Source of the DNA: Streptomyces sp. NBC_00234
GTDB lineage: Bacteria; Actinomycetota; Actinomycetes; Streptomycetales; Streptomycetaceae
Length of the DNA: 64,000 bases
NCBI RefSeq assembly: GCF_036195325.1
Contig: NZ_CP108101.1
Coordinates: 310,001-374,000 of the forward strand
Reading direction: 5' to 3'
The position numbers and the translations under genes are program-made. Numbering within the stretch: the stretch's first letter is position 1; every line of letters starts with the position of its first letter. Of this stretch, positions 61,350 through 64,000 are shown in pieces. The notes beneath the pieces are model-generated. The model was not told the DNA's origin and did no database searches. It saw only the letters and a list, made by a program, of their open reading frames with translations.

Positions 61350-62365
61350 GCGGTCCTCCCCAGCGGGGTGCGGCTGTGCCGGGCGTACAGGGCGACGGCG
61401 GCGATGATGACGACGCCCCGGACGACGTTCTTGAAGAACGGGTCGACCGCCAGCTGGTTGAAGACGCTGTCCAGGACGGCGAGGACGAGGACACCACCGA
61501 GGGTGCCGGCCACTCCCCCGCGTCCACCGGCCAACGCGGTTCCGCCGAGTACGACGGCGGCGATGGACTCCAGGTCGTAGCGGGCCTCGGTGCCGGCCCA
61601 GGGGGCTCCGGCGCCGAGCCGGGCGGCGAGGAAGAGGGCGGCGGCGCCGACGCAGAGGGAGCACAGGACGTGGGCGGCGACGACGGTGCGGCGGGTGCGG
61701 ACGCCGGAGAGCCGGGCGGCGTGTTCGTCGCCGCCGGTCGCGTACATGTGGTGGCCGAGCCGCGTGCGCCGGGTGATCAGCCAGACGACGGCGGCGACCA
61801 CGAGGAGCAGGAAGAGGGAGACCGGGACGGGCCCCATCCGGTCGTAGCCGAGGCGCTGGAAGGAGTCGGGTACCGCCCCTGCCGGCCCGGTGTAGTTGTC
61901 CTCGATCCAGCCGCGCAGGATGAAGGCGGTGCCGAGCGTGGCGATGAAGGCGTTGACCTTGAGGCCGGTGACGACGAGGCCGTTGGCGAGTCCGACGGCG
62001 GCGGAGAGGGCGAGCACGGCGAGGATCGCGAGGAGGACGCTCCCGTTCTCCATGGTCTCGGCGGCGACGAGCGTGCCCAGGCTGATGAGGTAGGCGACGG
62101 AGAGGTCGAGCGAACCGCTGAGGATCACCACGGACTGGCCGACGGCGACGAGGCCGAGGGCCACGCAGTTCTGGAGGATCGCGACGACGTTGGTGACGGT
62201 GAGGAAGTCGCCGCCGCGCGCGGCGACGACGATCCAGCCGAGGACGGTGACGGCGAGTGCGGCCAGCCAGACTTCGGTGACCGGGCCGGTGAGGCGCAGC
62301 CCGGTGGCCGCCTTCGCGGGGGTGCGGGACGCAGGGGGTTTCTCATCGGTGCGGATCGCGGTCAT
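61346..62365 (-). CDS. Sugar ABC transporter permease (first)
   Basis: A 339-residue RbsC/XylH-type permease, about ten membrane segments. Motifs include LVAVGQSVVILSGSLDLSVAYLISLG, NAFIATLGTAFILRGWIE, ATGGDEHAARLSGVRTRRTVVAAHVL and YDLESIAAVVLGGTALAGGRGGVAGT. It lies between the ATPase and the second permease with ATGA overlaps on both sides. A heterodimeric membrane component is therefore expected. Confidence 0.92.
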   Translation of the reverse strand: MTAIRTDEKPPASRTPAKAATGLRLTGPVTEVWLAALAVTVLGWIVVAARGGDFLTVTNVVAILQNCVALGLVAVGQSVVILSGSLDLSVAYLISLGTLVAAETMENGSVLLAILAVLALSAAVGLANGLVVTGLKVNAFIATLGTAFILRGWIEDNYTGPAGAVPDSFQRLGYDRMGPVPVSLFLLLVVAAVVWLITRRTRLGHHMYATGGDEHAARLSGVRTRRTVVAAHVLCSLCVGAAALFLAARLGAGAPWAGTEARYDLESIAAVVLGGTALAGGRGGVAGTLGGVLVLAVLDSVFNQLAVDPFFKNVVRGVVIIAAVALYARHSRTPLGRTA

Positions 62366-63849
62366 GCGGCGCCCTCCTGTGCACGGCCGCCGCCGGTCGC
62401 GACGCGCATGATGGCCTCCTCGGAGGCCCCGGCGGGCAGTTCGCCCGCGAGACGGCCTTCGCTCATGACGAGGACGCGGTCGCTCATGCCGATCAGTTCC
62501 GGCAGCTCGGACGAGATGATCAGGACGGCCAGGCCCTCGGCGGCCAGTTCCCGTACGAGGGTGTGGATGGCCGCCTTGGCGCCGACGTCGACTCCCCTGG
62601 TCGGTTCGTCGAACAGCAGCACTTCGGGGCGGGCGGCGAGCCACTTGGCGATGACGACCTTCTGCTGGTTGCCGCCGGAGAGGTACTGCGTCTGCTGGTC
62701 CTCGCCACTGGCGTGGAGGCGTACGCGCTCCAGCAGTGCGCTCACCTCCTGTCCGGCGGGTGGGCCGCCACGTGCGGGAACGGCCCGGGTGACGAGGAGG
62801 GCGTTGTCGCGCACGGACTGGCGAAGGGCGAGCCCTTCCGTCTTGCGGTCCTCGGTGACCAGGGCGATCCCGGCCCGGATGGCCTCACGGGGCCGGGTGG
62901 GCCGCAGGCGTCCTCCGCCGACGGTCATCTCACCGGTGGTGAAGGGGTCGGCGCCGAAGAGGGCCCGGGCGAGGGAGGTGCGGCCGGAGCCCTGGAGGCC
63001 GGCGACGCCGACGACCTCACCCGCCCGGAGCGTCAGATCGATGCCGGAGAGGCGGGCGTTGGCTCCGCCGGTGACGGTGAGCTTCGCCGCGCCGATGTCG
63101 GCGGGACGGGCCCGCGGCGGGTAGTAGGCGCCGAGGTCCCGGCCGACCATGGCCCGTACGACCTCGTCGGCATCGGTGTCCCGGGTGGTCAGGGTGGTGA
63201 CGCGACGGCCGTCCTTGAGGACGGTGATGCGCTGGGAGAGGTCGAAGACCTCGGGTAATCGGTGCGAGATGTAGAGGATGCCGAGGCCGCGCTCGGCCAG
63301 TCGGCGTACCAGTGAGGCGAGTTGGGCGACCTCGTGGCCGGCCAGCGGGGCGGTGGGCTCGTCCATGACCAGGACGCGGACGTCGGAGGCGAGGGCCTTG
63401 ACGATCTCCACGGTCTGCCGACGGGCCACGGACAGTTCATGGACGGGGGTACGCGGGGTGATGCCGGTCTCGTCGATCCGGGCCAGGAGTTCGGCGGTCC
63501 GGCGTTCCATGGTGCGCCGGTCGACGAATCCGCGGCGGGTGGGTTCGCGGCCCAGGAAGACGTTCTCGGCGACCGTGCGGTGGGGCAGGAGCGCGAACTC
63601 CTGGTGGATGATGCCGATCCCGGCGGCCTGGGCCTGCGAGGGGTGGCCGAAGGAGTGCTCCACGCCGTCGATCGTGATGGTGCCGGAATCGGGTGCGTGC
63701 TCGCCGGCGAGGATCTTCATCAGCGTCGACTTGCCCGCACCGTTCTCGCCCACCAGGGCATGCACTTCTCCGGCTTCGAGGTCGAGCCCCACGTCGTGGA
63801 GCACACGCACCCCGAGAAAGCTCTTGGACACGCCTTGCATCGTCAGCAT
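62362..63849 (-). CDS. Sugar ABC transporter ATPase (two nucleotide-binding domains)
   Basis: A 495-residue RbsA/XylG/MglA-type ATPase with two tandem domains. Domain 1 has Walker A GENGAGKST (35-43), a carbohydrate-type signature LSVARRQTVEI and Walker B RVLVMDEPTAPL. Domain 2 has a less canonical Walker A region GLQGSGRTSLA, signature LSGGNQQKVVIAKWL and Walker B VLLFDEPTRGVDVG. It powers the two permeases. First gene of the operon; stop and next start overlap (ATGA). Confidence 0.95.
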   Translation of the reverse strand: MLTMQGVSKSFLGVRVLHDVGLDLEAGEVHALVGENGAGKSTLMKILAGEHAPDSGTITIDGVEHSFGHPSQAQAAGIGIIHQEFALLPHRTVAENVFLGREPTRRGFVDRRTMERRTAELLARIDETGITPRTPVHELSVARRQTVEIVKALASDVRVLVMDEPTAPLAGHEVAQLASLVRRLAERGLGILYISHRLPEVFDLSQRITVLKDGRRVTTLTTRDTDADEVVRAMVGRDLGAYYPPRARPADIGAAKLTVTGGANARLSGIDLTLRAGEVVGVAGLQGSGRTSLARALFGADPFTTGEMTVGGGRLRPTRPREAIRAGIALVTEDRKTEGLALRQSVRDNALLVTRAVPARGGPPAGQEVSALLERVRLHASGEDQQTQYLSGGNQQKVVIAKWLAARPEVLLFDEPTRGVDVGAKAAIHTLVRELAAEGLAVLIISSELPELIGMSDRVLVMSEGRLAGELPAGASEEAIMRVATGGGRAQEGAA

Positions 63850-64000
63850 CGAACTGGCTCCTCGGTCAGCGGTCTGCAGAGCAGAGTCGTGACAGACCTT
63901 TGACCTGTCAAGGAGTCAAGCACGTTTGATTAAAGGCGAGTTGGACCGGACTTATGTCGACGATCGAACAGAGCATGCCTTGTGAGCAGCGGAAGTCGTC
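63850..64000. promoter_or_regulatory. Upstream region of ABC/ThuA operon
   Basis: This region contains the operon promoter. An imperfect dyad TTGACCTGTCAA (63900-63911) with flanking CCT/AGG may be an operator for a LacI- or ROK-type regulator, which would be encoded outside the window. On the minus strand TTGACA (in the same dyad) might be a -35 element; no clear -10 is visible. Confidence 0.35.

Noticed and set aside
1..64000. Mobile elements, attachment sites or tRNA genes
   Set aside because: I saw no transposase, integrase or phage genes, no cloverleaf-type sequence and no long direct repeats framing a segment. This is by eye, not by a covariance or repeat search.

Overview
The window is very GC-rich, densely coded actinobacterial DNA, and almost certainly comes from a Streptomyces chromosome. 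The evidence is the strong third-position GC, frequent GTG starts and ATGA start/stop overlaps. Family content agrees: an NsdA/NsdB-like regulator, a PAS-PP2C phosphatase, DinB proteins of the mycothiol-linked type, DUF5988 and DUF6296 small proteins, a ydaO (c-di-AMP) riboswitch before a LysM/transglycosylase gene, and CebR-type cellulose-utilisation boxes. I found no tRNA, rRNA, CRISPR array, transposase or integrase.

Layout. 1-9216: the 3' end of a non-ribosomal peptide (NRPS) gene cluster. It holds a T-C fragment of an NRPS, an EctB-like diaminobutyrate aminotransferase, a JmjC/cupin-8 hydroxylase, an MFS exporter, MbtH, a type II thioesterase, an alpha/beta hydrolase and a membrane-anchored M28 peptidase. 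9280-14969: unlinked housekeeping and hypothetical genes. 15015-19716: an SMP-30 lactonase divergent from an AsnC regulator, then a PucR regulator and an MHS-type transporter. 19883-24629: an SDR/DUF2867 protein, a photolyase, a GNAT-AAA+ fusion and DUF5988. 24671-27784: a TetR repressor divergent from an APC permease and a nitrilase-family amidase, with a perfect inverted repeat between them. 27785-31122: riboswitch-controlled cell-wall lytic enzyme, GNAT, PepSY lipoprotein and DUF6296. 31216-35505: a fructose PTS operon (fruR-fruK-fruA plus HPr) with repeated operator-like sites and a 38-bp palindromic terminator.

35512-41680: signal peptidase I, small hypotheticals, two DinB proteins, a secreted TNT-type (NAD glycohydrolase) protein with a small downstream partner, a SnoaL-like protein divergent from a PadR regulator, a ComB-like phosphatase and a DUF4389 membrane protein. 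41813-48425: a cellulase locus with a GH48 exo-cellulase divergent from GH5 endoglucanase and GH6 cellobiohydrolase. All three carry N-terminal CBM2 modules, and a CebR box lies on each side of the divergent promoter region. 48451-55055: VanZ with a basic repetitive tail, a TPR protein, a zinc-free L33 gene, the PAS-PP2C phosphatase, the NsdA-like regulator and an APH-fold protein, with phased short repeats between the last two.

55119-64000: a tightly coupled minus-strand operon. It encodes a sugar ABC importer (ATPase, two permeases, lipoprotein binding protein), a TIM-barrel isomerase-like protein and a 1038-residue secreted ThuA/glucose-sorbosone-dehydrogenase/PKD/CBM6 multidomain protein. 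The gene set suggests extracellular modification of a carbohydrate followed by import and intracellular rearrangement.

The items most worth following up are the ThuA-dehydrogenase/ABC operon, the TNT protein with its candidate partner, the NRPS terminal condensation domain that lacks both active-site histidines, the GNAT-AAA+ fusion, and the phased repeats upstream of the NsdA-like gene.
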